Shown here one piece after another: positions 44,381-53,029 of a stretch of DNA of 64,000 nucleotides. Where the stretch lies: the NCBI GenBank assembly GCA_964532465.1, contig CAZHHX010000014.1, positions 16,152 through 80,151 of the forward strand. Reading direction: 5' to 3'. This DNA is from JAPLKB01 sp964532465. Its GTDB lineage: Bacteria > Desulfobacterota > Syntrophorhabdia > Syntrophorhabdales > Syntrophorhabdaceae. The position numbers were made by a program, and so were the translations under genes. The stretch's first letter is position 1. Every line of letters begins with the position of its first letter. The notes below the pieces were generated by a model that did no database searches, was not told the DNA's origin, and worked only from the letters and a program-made list of their open reading frames with translations.

Positions 44381-46677
44381 AAAAGTTCTACCAATGTTAT
44401 CCCCGCGTTTCTTTCGTCTCTCTCAATATTTTTTATATATTTTGTTTCAAGGAGACGGTTTTTTACCGCATTCATCAGTCTGCCCGTTCCTATTCCGTGA
44501 ATGATTCTTGCCCTTGATACGCCCTGAACAACAGCTTTGTCCATAAACCTGTCGAGTTTTTCCAGTGCCTCTTCAACTCTCAATCCCACAAGATTCAGCT
44601 CAGATGCTTCCATGTCCTGAACATTAACGATAACCTCAGCTTCTTTCCTGAGCGGCTTGAATGCTTTTGCTTTTGAATTTTTACTGATGAGAGCTTTGTT
44701 AATTTTTGTTCTGAGGTTTCCAATTACAACCTCGTACATATCTCCCCCCTTATCAACATTCGCAACATAACCGTTCCCCCCCATGCTGCTGACAAATACG
44801 TAATCACCGATCTTGATGTCGTCAGGTTTTTTTATCGGATTTTTAACATATTTGCTTCTTAAAGTTGTTAATCTTTCCTTACTTATCTTTATAGACATTT
44901 TTTCATTTTTTGCAATCTCTTTTTTTATCGCTTCCAGTTCTATTTCTAATTCCAGTAACTTGAGATTGTATTTTTCTTCAAAGATTTTTATAATTTCATC
45001 TTTTTTCCCTCTTACCAGAGCAAGTCTCTTTTTTAATTCATCTTTTGTACTTTTGAGGTCCGCAAGTTCCTCATCGGCCTTTCTCCTGGCGTTTTCCAGC
45101 GCGCTTACAAGCTCATTGAGCATATGTTCCTGTTTTCCGAGATACGCATAGCTTTTCTCGATAATCCTTTCCGGGACATTAATGTTTTTTGCCACACTGA
45201 TCGCGTTGCTGTAGCCTGCTATTCCATAGGTCAACTTATAGAGCGGCTTCATCTTTTCCATATCAAAAGCCGTAGCCGCGTTTATGGCAAAGGAGTTAGT
45301 GTATCCATAGGCCTTTAAAAGATTCAGGTGAGTTGTTACAACTACTCTGCACCCTTTTTCGACAAAGGCATCGATGACGCCCATTGAAAGGGCAGAGGCC
45401 TCCTGCGGCTCCGTGTTCCCTCCTATTTCATCAATCAGAATAAGTTCTCCACCGGCTACATGTTCGTATATGTCCTTTACAGTCGTCATATGGGCGGTAA
45501 AACTGGAAAGCTCCATGGCAATATCCTGCTCATCCCCGATAATGGCAAAAACATTTTTAAAAACAGGTATCCTCGGTTTTTCTGATGCCGGAATGAATAG
45601 GCCTGTCTGAGCCATAAGAGACAAGAGTCCAATGGTTTTTAAAGCGGCAGTCTTGCCGCCGGCGTTGGGGCCGCTTATTAACAACGCTTTTTTGCCGGGC
45701 TCCATGAAGATATCTATGGGGATTGTCCGTTCTTTTTTTGATATTGCTATGAAAGGGTTCCTGGCATTTTTTATGTCTATTGATTCATCGGAACCGACTT
45801 CCGGTTTTACGCAGTCAAACTTCACGCTGAACAAAGCAAGGGACTGAAAAAGATCAAGCTCCGCGATAGTCTCAAGGTTTGTTTTCAGCTCATCAGTGTA
45901 GATCCGGATATATTCCGTCAATTCTTTTAAAACCCTTTTTTCCTCTTCTTTCTCTTCCTTTTCAAGCATATTGATGTTGTTGTTCATGTCTACACATTCT
46001 AACGGTTCAACAAAAGATGTTTTCAGCGTATGGGAATAGTCATGCACTATGCCCTGCAGAAACTGATTGAAATTGGGTTTTAAGGGAATAACATATCTCC
46101 CGTTTCGCATGGAGACATAGAAATCCTGAAGTACAGGATTGACTGTTTCTCTTTCCATGATTTTTTCAAGCTGCTTGTTTATCTTTCCCCTGAACAGGAA
46201 TAAGTCCGATCTGATTTTAGACAATTCATAAGTCGCGGTGTCTTCAATAAATCCGTCAGGGTTGATGGTTTTTAGTATTTTTGAAAGTATGTGAGGAAAT
46301 GGTTTAAGATTTTCAAGAATTGTTTCAATATAAGGTCTTTTAACATGCGCCTTTTTCATAAACCGGGCAATATCTTCGCAGGTTCTTAAAAAGGTTGACA
46401 TTATCAGAAATTCACCTGTCTCAAGGATCGAGTCTTTTATGGAAGCTCTCTTTAAAACATCCCTGATATCGGGAATATCGGACAGTGGGATGTTTCCATC
46501 CCACTTTATAACTTCAATGATGTCCTCAATTCTGTTTTGTCTGAGTTTGATTTCTTCGATTGCGTTAAGGGGTCTTAACGCTGATATTAAATTTGCAGCA
46601 TACGTGGTTGCCGAATATTGTTTAAATAAATCAAGGAGTTTTAAATAATCGAGGTATGATAGTGTTTTATCAACCAT
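44377..46677 (-). CDS. mutS2: MutS2: MutS-family ATPase with C-terminal Smr endonuclease domain
   Basis: 766 aa. The clamp/coiled-coil region and ATPase are clear: Walker A GPNAGGKTAALKTIGLL, Walker B ELILIDEIGGNTEP, and the STxxxHL-like VVTTHLNLLKAYG. A long coiled coil (about 510-590) precedes the Smr domain, with VGLRVEEALEKLDRFMDKAV and the conserved HGIGTGRL. The mismatch-recognition domain I of MutS is absent, as in all MutS2. Proposed roles are anti-recombination or ribosome-collision rescue. It sits between yqeY and dnaG, overlapping dnaG by 4 bases, which links it to the replication/transcription operon. Confidence 0.95.
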   Translation of the reverse strand: MVDKTLSYLDYLKLLDLFKQYSATTYAANLISALRPLNAIEEIKLRQNRIEDIIEVIKWDGNIPLSDIPDIRDVLKRASIKDSILETGEFLIMSTFLRTCEDIARFMKKAHVKRPYIETILENLKPFPHILSKILKTINPDGFIEDTATYELSKIRSDLFLFRGKINKQLEKIMERETVNPVLQDFYVSMRNGRYVIPLKPNFNQFLQGIVHDYSHTLKTSFVEPLECVDMNNNINMLEKEEKEEEKRVLKELTEYIRIYTDELKTNLETIAELDLFQSLALFSVKFDCVKPEVGSDESIDIKNARNPFIAISKKERTIPIDIFMEPGKKALLISGPNAGGKTAALKTIGLLSLMAQTGLFIPASEKPRIPVFKNVFAIIGDEQDIAMELSSFTAHMTTVKDIYEHVAGGELILIDEIGGNTEPQEASALSMGVIDAFVEKGCRVVVTTHLNLLKAYGYTNSFAINAATAFDMEKMKPLYKLTYGIAGYSNAISVAKNINVPERIIEKSYAYLGKQEHMLNELVSALENARRKADEELADLKSTKDELKKRLALVRGKKDEIIKIFEEKYNLKLLELEIELEAIKKEIAKNEKMSIKISKERLTTLRSKYVKNPIKKPDDIKIGDYVFVSSMGGNGYVANVDKGGDMYEVVIGNLRTKINKALISKNSKAKAFKPLRKEAEVIVNVQDMEASELNLVGLRVEEALEKLDRFMDKAVVQGVSRARIIHGIGTGRLMNAVKNRLLETKYIKNIERDERNAGITLVELL

Positions 46678-46695
46678 AGGGGGGCTTTGACTATC

Positions 46696-47145
46696 TCATA
46701 AAGAAGATAGTCTTTTAAGCACCATTCCGCTTAATGCCTTTCCGTCGATTCTTCCAGGATATTTTTCCATAAGGTGTTTTATTACCTTTCCCATATCCTT
46801 CTGGCTTTTTGCTTCCAGTGTTTTTATTGCTTCCTCAATTTCCGTTGTTAATGTTTCCTCTGACAAGGCAGCAGGCAGAAACTCTTTCAAAATGTCAAGT
46901 TCTTTCTCTTCCTTATCTACGAGATCCTGCCTGTTTCCTTTTTTGAAACTTTCTATGGATTCAATGTGCTGCTTTACTGATGTTTTTACAATGGCGTAGA
47001 AATCGTTTTCTGTCAGAGTCTTAAGTTTTTCAACTTCTTTGTTCTTGATGGCGGCAAGGAGCATACGAAAAATCGATACTCTTACAGTATCTCGTTGCTT
47101 TAGCGATTGCTTAAGACCATCTTCAATTTTTGATCTGAATTCCAT
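46696..47145 (-). CDS. yqeY: GatB/YqeY domain protein
   Basis: 149 aa, the stand-alone form of the GatB C-terminal tRNA-binding domain. FRSKIEDGLKQSLKQRDTVR, ALIK-like AAIKNKEVEKL, and the C-terminal MGKVIKHLMEKYPGRIDGK match the family. Its start overlaps the rpsU stop by one base (TAATG). It commonly lies between rpsU and dnaG in bacteria. The function is probably tRNA-related. Confidence 0.93.
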   Translation of the reverse strand: MEFRSKIEDGLKQSLKQRDTVRVSIFRMLLAAIKNKEVEKLKTLTENDFYAIVKTSVKQHIESIESFKKGNRQDLVDKEEKELDILKEFLPAALSEETLTTEIEEAIKTLEAKSQKDMGKVIKHLMEKYPGRIDGKALSGMVLKRLSSL

Positions 47146-47354
47146 TAATAAAGACCCTTATCCATTACTCTCTTAAGCTTTTTCAATGCTCTTTTCTTTG
47201 CGGCAAGCATTTTCTTCTTCTTCTTTACGCTCGGTTTTTCGTAATGTTCTCTTTTCTTTATTTCAGATAATATCCCTGTTTTCTCACACTGTTTTTTAAA
47301 TCTCTTAAGGGCACTTTCGAAAGACTCTCCTTCTCTTACAATAACTGCTGGCAT
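47145..47354 (-). CDS. rpsU: 30S ribosomal protein S21
   Basis: 69 aa, basic. VREGESFESALKRFKKQCEK and the downstream KKREHYEKPSVKKKKK are the S21 signature; the C-terminus is Lys-rich. It is the first gene of rpsU-yqeY-mutS2-dnaG-rpoD. GGAGGG lies about 9 bases upstream. Confidence 0.96.
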   Translation of the reverse strand: MPAVIVREGESFESALKRFKKQCEKTGILSEIKKREHYEKPSVKKKKKMLAAKKRALKKLKRVMDKGLY

Positions 47355-47407
47355 TCATCTTTCCCTCCTTCCATGAGAAATCTATAATATGTAAATTAAA
47401 TTAGCTA

Positions 47408-47436
47408 ATTAAACCCGAAATTGTGATCAAAGTCAA
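47408..47436 (-). promoter_or_regulatory. rpsU: Sigma-70 promoter of the rpsU operon
   Basis: On the minus strand TTGACT (47436-47431), exactly 17 bp, then TTTAAT (47413-47408), about 55 bp upstream of the rpsU start. A TTAATTAGCTAATTTAA palindrome overlaps the -10. Confidence 0.6.
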
Positions 47437-47696
47437 TAGAATTGTACTGTTCAGGTGTATAAACTACCGCCTGTAAGGGTAGGGAGATGCAGTCGAATGC
47501 TCCTTGCAGGTGGTGGAATGAGGTAAGCTTCCGGTCTTGTATCCAAAAAAGCTCAGAAGACTTCATAAATAACGTTGTTCTTGACAACCTGTATTGTTAA
47601 TAATAGTATTTGAGAAATTTTATTCAAAGCATAATGTTGTAAGTGCGTCTGCGGAGTAGATAATGAGTAAAAAACAATCCAGGGGCAGGGTAGGGC
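47437..47696. other. Intergenic region without recognisable gene
   Basis: Between the rpsU promoter and the small plus-strand gene at 47697. A 60-codon minus-strand frame here has no ribosome-binding site, overlaps the rpsU promoter and has no protein-like composition. I see no RNA gene. Confidence 0.6.
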
Positions 47697-47978
47697 ATGA
47701 CGCCGGATAAGCCGTCACAGGAGTTCCACTTAACGCCAAAAGGATGGATTTCTGGAACATCCTGGAATTTTAAGACTATTCAGGGTGAGCCCATAGACCG
47801 TCCGGTAAATTCCATTGAAACCTGGCTGGAAGAAATGGTGCAGCCTAACCTTTTTTGTTCTGATATTTATTCATGGACCTTGATCTGGTTTGACCGATCC
47901 ATGACTGATTCCGAGAGGAGAAAAGTGCGCAAAAAATTCCCAAAACCTGCGGAAACATTCCCGGACCGGTTTTATTGA
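47697..47978 (+). CDS. Small hypothetical protein
   Basis: 93 aa, ATG 47697 preceded by GGGGCAGGGTAGGG. Sequence is Trp- and Pro-rich with no signal peptide (FHLTPKGWISGTSWNFKTIQ; DIYSWTLIWFDRSMTDSERR). The last third is basic. No family is recognised. It sits alone between the rpsU operon (divergent) and the palindromic element ahead of mlaE. The composition and ribosome-binding site favour a real gene. Confidence 0.55.
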   Translation: MTPDKPSQEFHLTPKGWISGTSWNFKTIQGEPIDRPVNSIETWLEEMVQPNLFCSDIYSWTLIWFDRSMTDSERRKVRKKFPKPAETFPDRFY

Positions 47979-48039
47979 AAGATTTATTGACTCGACAACG
48001 ATTCATAGAATATATATAACAAATATTCAGGCAGTTAAT

Positions 48040-48122
48040 TGGGGTCAAATCTTTATTCTTGACATATTGAGGCTGCAAAAATAGAGTAATAATGTAAAGT
48101 CAAGAATAAAGATTTGACCCCA
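48040..48122. repeat. 83-bp element with 24-bp perfect inverted repeats, just upstream of mlaE
   Basis: A 24-bp arm at 48040-48063 (core GGGGTCAAATCTTTATTC) has its exact reverse complement at 48099-48122, with 35 bp between. The AAGAATAAAGATTTGACCCC end is, from general knowledge, a sequence often seen next to IS200-like (RAYT) transposase genes in Desulfobacterota, so this is probably a non-autonomous palindrome of that kind. It ends 22 bp before the TTG start of mlaE. Confidence 0.7.
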
Positions 48123-48144
48123 TACATACAAAAATGGGGTAAGG

Positions 48145-49299
48145 TTGGAAATCTCTCAAGAAACAGATATTGTATCGGAAAAGTTATGCTTTCAAAGACC
48201 TGATGAGGATACTTTCCGGATCGTTATTTCAGGTAATTGGAAACTTGAAGATTCCATACCTTCACCTGATGAAGCAATAAAGACAATCGAGAACAAAGGC
48301 GCTGTAAAGCAAATTACCTTTGATTCAGATGCGCTTCTGTCCTGGGACACAGGTTTACTGATTTTTCTTGCCGGAATTATAACTTTTTCTTCGGAGCATA
48401 ATGTTAATATTGACCGGAAGGGGCTGCCTGTTGGTGTTCAGCGGCTTCTGTCCCTTGCGTCAAAAGTCCCGGAGAGAAAAGGCGCACGCAAAGAAACACG
48501 GCGTGTTGCCTTTCTTGCCCGTACAGGAGAACAGGCAGTTGCCTTCGGGCATTCCTTTTTGGAAACGCTCGGTTTTGTCGGTGAGATTTCGCAGTCTTTT
48601 CTCAGAATATTAACCGGTAAAGGTCAGTTCCGCCGCTCGGACCTGCTCCTTTATTTACAGGAGTGCGGCGCGCAGGCCCTTCCTATCGTTTCCCTCATTA
48701 GTATGCTGGTCGGTCTCATCCTTGCCTTTGTGGGGGCTATACAGTTAAAGATGTTCGGCGCGCAGATTTATGTAGCCGACCTTGTAGGCATTGCCATGGT
48801 GCGCGAGATGGGCGCCATTATGACGGGCATTATCATGGCAGGCCGGACAGGAGCATCATATGCCGCGCAGATAGGCACTATGCAGGTAAATGAGGAAATA
48901 GACGCATTAAATACCCTGGGTGTGCCTCCCATAGACTTCCTCGTCATGCCGCGCATGATTGCTCTTGCTCTTATGATGCCTCTTCTTACCTTATACGCAA
49001 ATCTTATGGGAATAATCGGAGGAATGATCGTAGGTGTTTTCGGCCTTGATCTGTCTTTTGTTCAATATTATAACGAAACAAAATCAGCGGTAGGTTTTAA
49101 TGATTTGTGGATCGGACTTTTTTCGGGCTTTGTATTCGGCATACTTGTGGCTTTTTCGGGCTGTATGCGGGGAATGCAATGCGGACGAAGCGCGTCGGCA
49201 GTGGGAGAGGCAACTACATCTGCCGTAGTAACAGGCATTGTAAGCATTGTTGTTTCAACTGCAATAATAACCTTTATTTGTAATGTCCTGGGGATTTGA
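48145..49299 (+). CDS. mlaE: MlaE-type lipid ABC permease with N-terminal STAS domain
   Basis: 384 aa. Residues about 10-115 form a STAS-like domain (RIVISGNWKLEDSIPSPDEA; GLPVGVQRLL). The rest is the MlaE/TrgB permease with the signature GAQIYVADLVGIAMVREMG and MAGRTGASYAAQIGTMQVNEE. In E. coli the STAS partner is the separate protein MlaB; here it is fused, as in many Desulfobacterota. It starts with TTG behind GGGGTAAGG. It is the first of a seven-gene run, and the complex moves phospholipids between the membranes. Confidence 0.92.
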   Translation: MEISQETDIVSEKLCFQRPDEDTFRIVISGNWKLEDSIPSPDEAIKTIENKGAVKQITFDSDALLSWDTGLLIFLAGIITFSSEHNVNIDRKGLPVGVQRLLSLASKVPERKGARKETRRVAFLARTGEQAVAFGHSFLETLGFVGEISQSFLRILTGKGQFRRSDLLLYLQECGAQALPIVSLISMLVGLILAFVGAIQLKMFGAQIYVADLVGIAMVREMGAIMTGIIMAGRTGASYAAQIGTMQVNEEIDALNTLGVPPIDFLVMPRMIALALMMPLLTLYANLMGIIGGMIVGVFGLDLSFVQYYNETKSAVGFNDLWIGLFSGFVFGILVAFSGCMRGMQCGRSASAVGEATTSAVVTGIVSIVVSTAIITFICNVLGI

Positions 49300-49324
49300 T
49301 GCGAATAAACAGTGAGCGGGCATA

Positions 49325-50179
49325 TTGGAGATAAAAACAGTTAAACCTCATATTGTAGTGAAAGACCTGACAATGGCCTTCGGGGATTTTGTTCTCCAAC
49401 AAAACCTTACCTTTACAATAAACCGCGGCGATATCTTCATTATTATGGGTGGAAGCGGCTGCGGGAAAAGTACCTTATTGCGCCATCTTGTAGGACTTCA
49501 AAGACCGGCAAAGGGAAAGGTGTTTTATGGGGATACAAGTTTCTGGGATACAGACCGGACTGAACAAAAAAGGATATTGAAGAAGGTCGGTATTCTCTAT
49601 CAGAGCGGCGCATTGTGGAGTTCCATGACCATTGCAGAGAATATTTCCCTGCCCCTTCTGTTGTACACGGATTTAAGCAAGGAAGAAATCCGGGAAATCG
49701 CTTCTTTTAAATGTTCTCTCGTCGGTCTTTCGGGTTTTGAAGACTATTACCCTTCGGAGATCAGCGGCGGCATGAAAAAGCGCGCCGGTTTGGCGCGAGC
49801 CATTGCCCTTGATCCGGAGATACTTTTTTTTGATGAGCCTTCCGCGGGACTTGACCCGATAAGCGCCCATCTGCTGGATGAGTTGATCCTTGAAACATGC
49901 GACAGCTTAGGGGCAACTGTTGTTGTTGTGACGCATGAACTGGCAAGTATATTTGCCATCGGGAACAATTCTGTTTTTCTTGATGCTGATACGAAGACAA
50001 TGATTGCAGGAGGGAATCCTAAGAGATTGCTTTCTGAATGCAAGAACCCCATGGTTCATGATTTCCTTACCAGGGGCGGAACAGAGGATTATGAGAATCA
50101 GTGCATAAACAAAAGCGCTGACGATGCAGTTTTAACACGAGACAGCACGCAAAAGGGGAAGGAGAACGGCAATGAGTAA
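49325..50179 (+). CDS. mlaF: MlaF-type ABC ATPase
   Basis: 284 aa. Walker A GGSGCGKST, signature ISGGMKKRAGLARAI, Walker B EILFFDEPSAGLDP and switch VVVVTHELASI are intact, and the C-terminus has the Mla-specific NPMVHDFLTRGG. It starts with TTG at 49325, 25 bp after mlaE. It overlaps the mlaD start by 8 bases. It energises the MlaE permease. Confidence 0.93.
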   Translation: MEIKTVKPHIVVKDLTMAFGDFVLQQNLTFTINRGDIFIIMGGSGCGKSTLLRHLVGLQRPAKGKVFYGDTSFWDTDRTEQKRILKKVGILYQSGALWSSMTIAENISLPLLLYTDLSKEEIREIASFKCSLVGLSGFEDYYPSEISGGMKKRAGLARAIALDPEILFFDEPSAGLDPISAHLLDELILETCDSLGATVVVVTHELASIFAIGNNSVFLDADTKTMIAGGNPKRLLSECKNPMVHDFLTRGGTEDYENQCINKSADDAVLTRDSTQKGKENGNE

Positions 50180-51152
50180 ACCGGCGAGCAAAACGCTCAT
50201 AGGCGCCTTTGTTGTAGGCGCAATTGCTTTGGCTGTAGCGGCAGTCCTGATACTTGGGGCAGGAAAGTTCTTTACCAATAAGACACGTTTTATTTTATAC
50301 TTTGACGGTACGATCGAAGGATTGACCGTAGGTTCTCCTGTAGTGTTCAGAGGTGTGAAGATAGGTACAGTAAAGGACATAGGAATACGCTTCAATGCTG
50401 AAAAACTTTCTTTTCTTATTCCGGTAGTTATCGAAATGAGCGGCGTACCCCTGGAAGCAGTTGAAGTGGCTGTTGATAAAAACAAAAAGGATTATATTAA
50501 GCTGCTTGTTTCAAAAGGCCTTAAGGCTCAACTTGAGGTGCGTAGCATTGTTACAGGCCAACTTGCTGTAAATCTTGATTTTTTCCCCAATAAAGAGGCA
50601 AAGCTCTACCAAATCAATAAGGAATACATGGAGATCCCCACAATCCCCATGGGCCTGGAGGAGATTGCCAAGACTCTTCTGGACATTCCCTATAAGGAAT
50701 TGTTTGATAAGATTGATCGCACAATAGAAGGGATAGACAAGCTGGTAAATTCCTCTGAAATGACAGGAAGCATGAAGGCTCTGCATGAGGGACTGAAAGA
50801 ATCTGTTAAGATATCGAAGACAATTAATGCCCAATTAGAGCCGACAATCATCAGTTTACGGGAAACCTCAAACTCGATGAGAGGCACCTTCGAACATGTT
50901 GAAAAAGCGCTTTCCGGGAAAGACGGTGTCCCCGAGCAGATCAGAGAAACGCTGAAGGCAACCCGCAGCGCTCTTGCGCAGGCAGAGCAAACACTTATCT
51001 TCGCGCAGAAGCATCTCGGAGAAAATTCAATCGTAATGCAGGAGGTTGACAATACCATGGAGGAGATCGCAAAAACCGCGCGTTCAATAAGGTTTTTAAC
51101 AGAGTATCTCCAAACGCACCCGGAAAGTGTGATTTCAGGTAAAAAGCAATAA
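50172..51152 (+). CDS. mlaD: MCE-domain substrate-binding protein (MlaD type)
   Basis: 326 aa. A single N-terminal membrane anchor (TLIGAFVVGAIALAVAAVLIL) is followed by one MCE domain (FDGTIEGLTVGSPVVFRGVK, IGTVKDIGIRF), then a long helical C-terminal region (about 180-320) much longer than in E. coli MlaD and typical of tunnel-forming MCE proteins. It forms the periplasmic hexamer on MlaEF that carries lipid. Confidence 0.92.
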   Translation: MSKPASKTLIGAFVVGAIALAVAAVLILGAGKFFTNKTRFILYFDGTIEGLTVGSPVVFRGVKIGTVKDIGIRFNAEKLSFLIPVVIEMSGVPLEAVEVAVDKNKKDYIKLLVSKGLKAQLEVRSIVTGQLAVNLDFFPNKEAKLYQINKEYMEIPTIPMGLEEIAKTLLDIPYKELFDKIDRTIEGIDKLVNSSEMTGSMKALHEGLKESVKISKTINAQLEPTIISLRETSNSMRGTFEHVEKALSGKDGVPEQIRETLKATRSALAQAEQTLIFAQKHLGENSIVMQEVDNTMEEIAKTARSIRFLTEYLQTHPESVISGKKQ

Positions 51153-51164
51153 AGGAGAATGTAT

Positions 51165-51788
51165 ATGGTAAGAAAAGGCGCTTTCAGACATATTATATTT
51201 ATACCGATAATCGCGGTGATGTTTATTGCCGGATGCGCAGGTTCCCCGCCTTCAAGGTTCTATACTCTGAATTCTTTAGATGCAGTGGATGCCGTCGGAA
51301 AAAACCTTTCTCAGGGAAGCGCTGTTATCGTAGCTGTCGGCCCCGTGCATATCCCTGATTACTTAGACAGACCTCAGATTGTTACCCGTACAGGCCGGAA
51401 TGAATTGATGCTCGCTGAATTTGACCGCTGGCCCGGCTCCCTGAAACTGGACGTTGTCAGGGTTATGCTTGATAACCTGTCAATTATCCTGCACGAACAA
51501 CAGATTTCCCTTGTTCCCTGGAGAAGGGCAATCCCTTCAGAATGCAGAGTTGCTGTCGATATCAGCGCTTTTGATATGTACCTCAACGATCATGTCATTC
51601 TGAAAGCCAACTGGGTTTTATACGACAAAGACGGGAAAAAAGTTGTTGCCATGAAAGATGCAAGCTACAGAGAGCCCATGAAGGGGAACGACTATAATGC
51701 CGCCGTTGCCGCCATGAGCAAGTGCCTGATCAGCCTAAGCCGGGGTGTGGCTGAAACGATAAAAGGAGCGGTATATCAGGGGAAATAG
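51165..51788 (+). CDS. PqiC-like ABC-transport auxiliary lipoprotein
   Basis: 207 aa from ATG 51165 (GGAG 8 bases upstream; an ATG at 51159 is too close to it). Lipoprotein signal with lipobox IAGC. SPPSRFYTLNSL and the downstream VGPVHIPDYLDRPQIVTRTG, then LMLAEFDRWPGSL, are the PqiC/DUF330 signature. In MCE systems this lipoprotein is thought to anchor the MCE tunnel to the outer membrane, so it fits directly after mlaD. Confidence 0.9.
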   Translation: MVRKGAFRHIIFIPIIAVMFIAGCAGSPPSRFYTLNSLDAVDAVGKNLSQGSAVIVAVGPVHIPDYLDRPQIVTRTGRNELMLAEFDRWPGSLKLDVVRVMLDNLSIILHEQQISLVPWRRAIPSECRVAVDISAFDMYLNDHVILKANWVLYDKDGKKVVAMKDASYREPMKGNDYNAAVAAMSKCLISLSRGVAETIKGAVYQGK

Positions 51789-51799
51789 TATGATACACA

Positions 51800-53026
51800 A
51801 TGAATATGTTTGAATATACGATAACAAATGAAGGTTCTCTCAGGTGTATCACTGCAAAAGGGCGCATTGATTCGCTGAGTTCATCGGACATCCAGAGGGT
51901 TTTTGATGAGCTCATCCTTTCAGGTGAACGTGTCCTTTTTTTTGATATGGCTTCAGTTCATTATGTCAGCAGCGCCGGGCTCCGTGTATTTATCAGCACA
52001 CAGAAATCATTAAAAAAGGCGGGAGGAGAAATTATCCTCTCAGGCATTACAGAGCCTGTTTTTGAAATATTCAAAATGAGCGGTCTCATTGCCTTATTCC
52101 GCATGGCAGCAAGCAGAGAAGAAATACTGGAGCTGTTTCATAAAGATGCCGAGGAAACAGACATTATCACAGGTGAAATTGACGGGATTGTCGTAGAATA
52201 CAGGGAAAATAAAGAAATAAAAAGTTCCCCCCTCTTTATTGCGGGAAAACAGGATAAAACAGCGTATTCTTTATTTACTGAAGAGGATGTGACAGTAATA
52301 AAACCGAAAGACATGCGGTTCGGCTGCGGTCTCGCGACGCTGGGAGATACATACGACGAATACAAGCAGCTATTCGGGGAGTCGATGGTTATTAACAACA
52401 CTTTCTTTTTTTATCCTGCCGTAAAACACTCCTGCGTTGATTTCTTGATAGATGCTCATAAAAACCCCGATGTTACCTACAAGTTTTTTCACGGCTTCGG
52501 CTTCAACGGAGATTACCGGTATGTCCTTTCATTTCAGGGAAAAAATGCCCCAGTTGATTTATCTTCTCTTATTCGGAGTTTTTTTACAATATCCCGGGCT
52601 GATATCATCGGCATTTGCATGATCGCAGAGAGTAAAGGTCTATGGGGTATGCACATTAAAAAAGTCCCCGTTGTTGATCAGAAACCGGCAAACAACAAAA
52701 GTATCTTTGACAGCGATAATTTTTCCGATTGGATTGATTATCCTCTTGAACCGTCATATACGAATAATATTGTTGTTGCAACGGGCATTGCAGTGAGGGA
52801 AGGCGCATGCCTGAGCCCTGAAAAAGAATTTCTCATTCCGGAAGGGAGCAGCTTTCATATCCACGGGGGCATATTTGACAAGGCCCCTATAGGCAACAAT
52901 ACGGCTGATTTCGACAAAGAACTGACGCGCATATTCAATGAGTATCAGATAAATAAAATCCAGCACATTCTTGGTCTTTCAAAATTTTCAGCCGGTATGG
53001 CGGCAATCATAGAAATCGGGATATAA
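51800..53026 (+). CDS. STAS-domain protein with a large C-terminal domain of unknown function
   Basis: 408 aa. Residues 1-110 are a STAS/anti-anti-sigma domain (GRIDSLSSSDIQRVFDELIL; VLFFDMASVHYVSSAGLRVF, with the Ser at the phosphorylation site of SSAGLR). Residues about 140-408 are a separate soluble domain I cannot assign (FGCGLATLGDTYDEYKQLFG; YKFFHGFGFNGDYRYVLSFQ; HIHGGIFDKAPIGNN). No membrane segments or catalytic motif are obvious. It sits between the Mla genes (11 bp away) and a fused ABC importer (3 bp away), so it is likely a regulator or coupling factor for one of them. Confidence 0.8.
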   Translation: MNMFEYTITNEGSLRCITAKGRIDSLSSSDIQRVFDELILSGERVLFFDMASVHYVSSAGLRVFISTQKSLKKAGGEIILSGITEPVFEIFKMSGLIALFRMAASREEILELFHKDAEETDIITGEIDGIVVEYRENKEIKSSPLFIAGKQDKTAYSLFTEEDVTVIKPKDMRFGCGLATLGDTYDEYKQLFGESMVINNTFFFYPAVKHSCVDFLIDAHKNPDVTYKFFHGFGFNGDYRYVLSFQGKNAPVDLSSLIRSFFTISRADIIGICMIAESKGLWGMHIKKVPVVDQKPANNKSIFDSDNFSDWIDYPLEPSYTNNIVVATGIAVREGACLSPEKEFLIPEGSSFHIHGGIFDKAPIGNNTADFDKELTRIFNEYQINKIQHILGLSKFSAGMAAIIEIGI

Positions 53027-53029
53027 ATA

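Noticed and set aside
47405..47587. 60-codon minus-strand frame upstream of rpsU
   Set aside because: Covers the rpsU promoter; no start signal.
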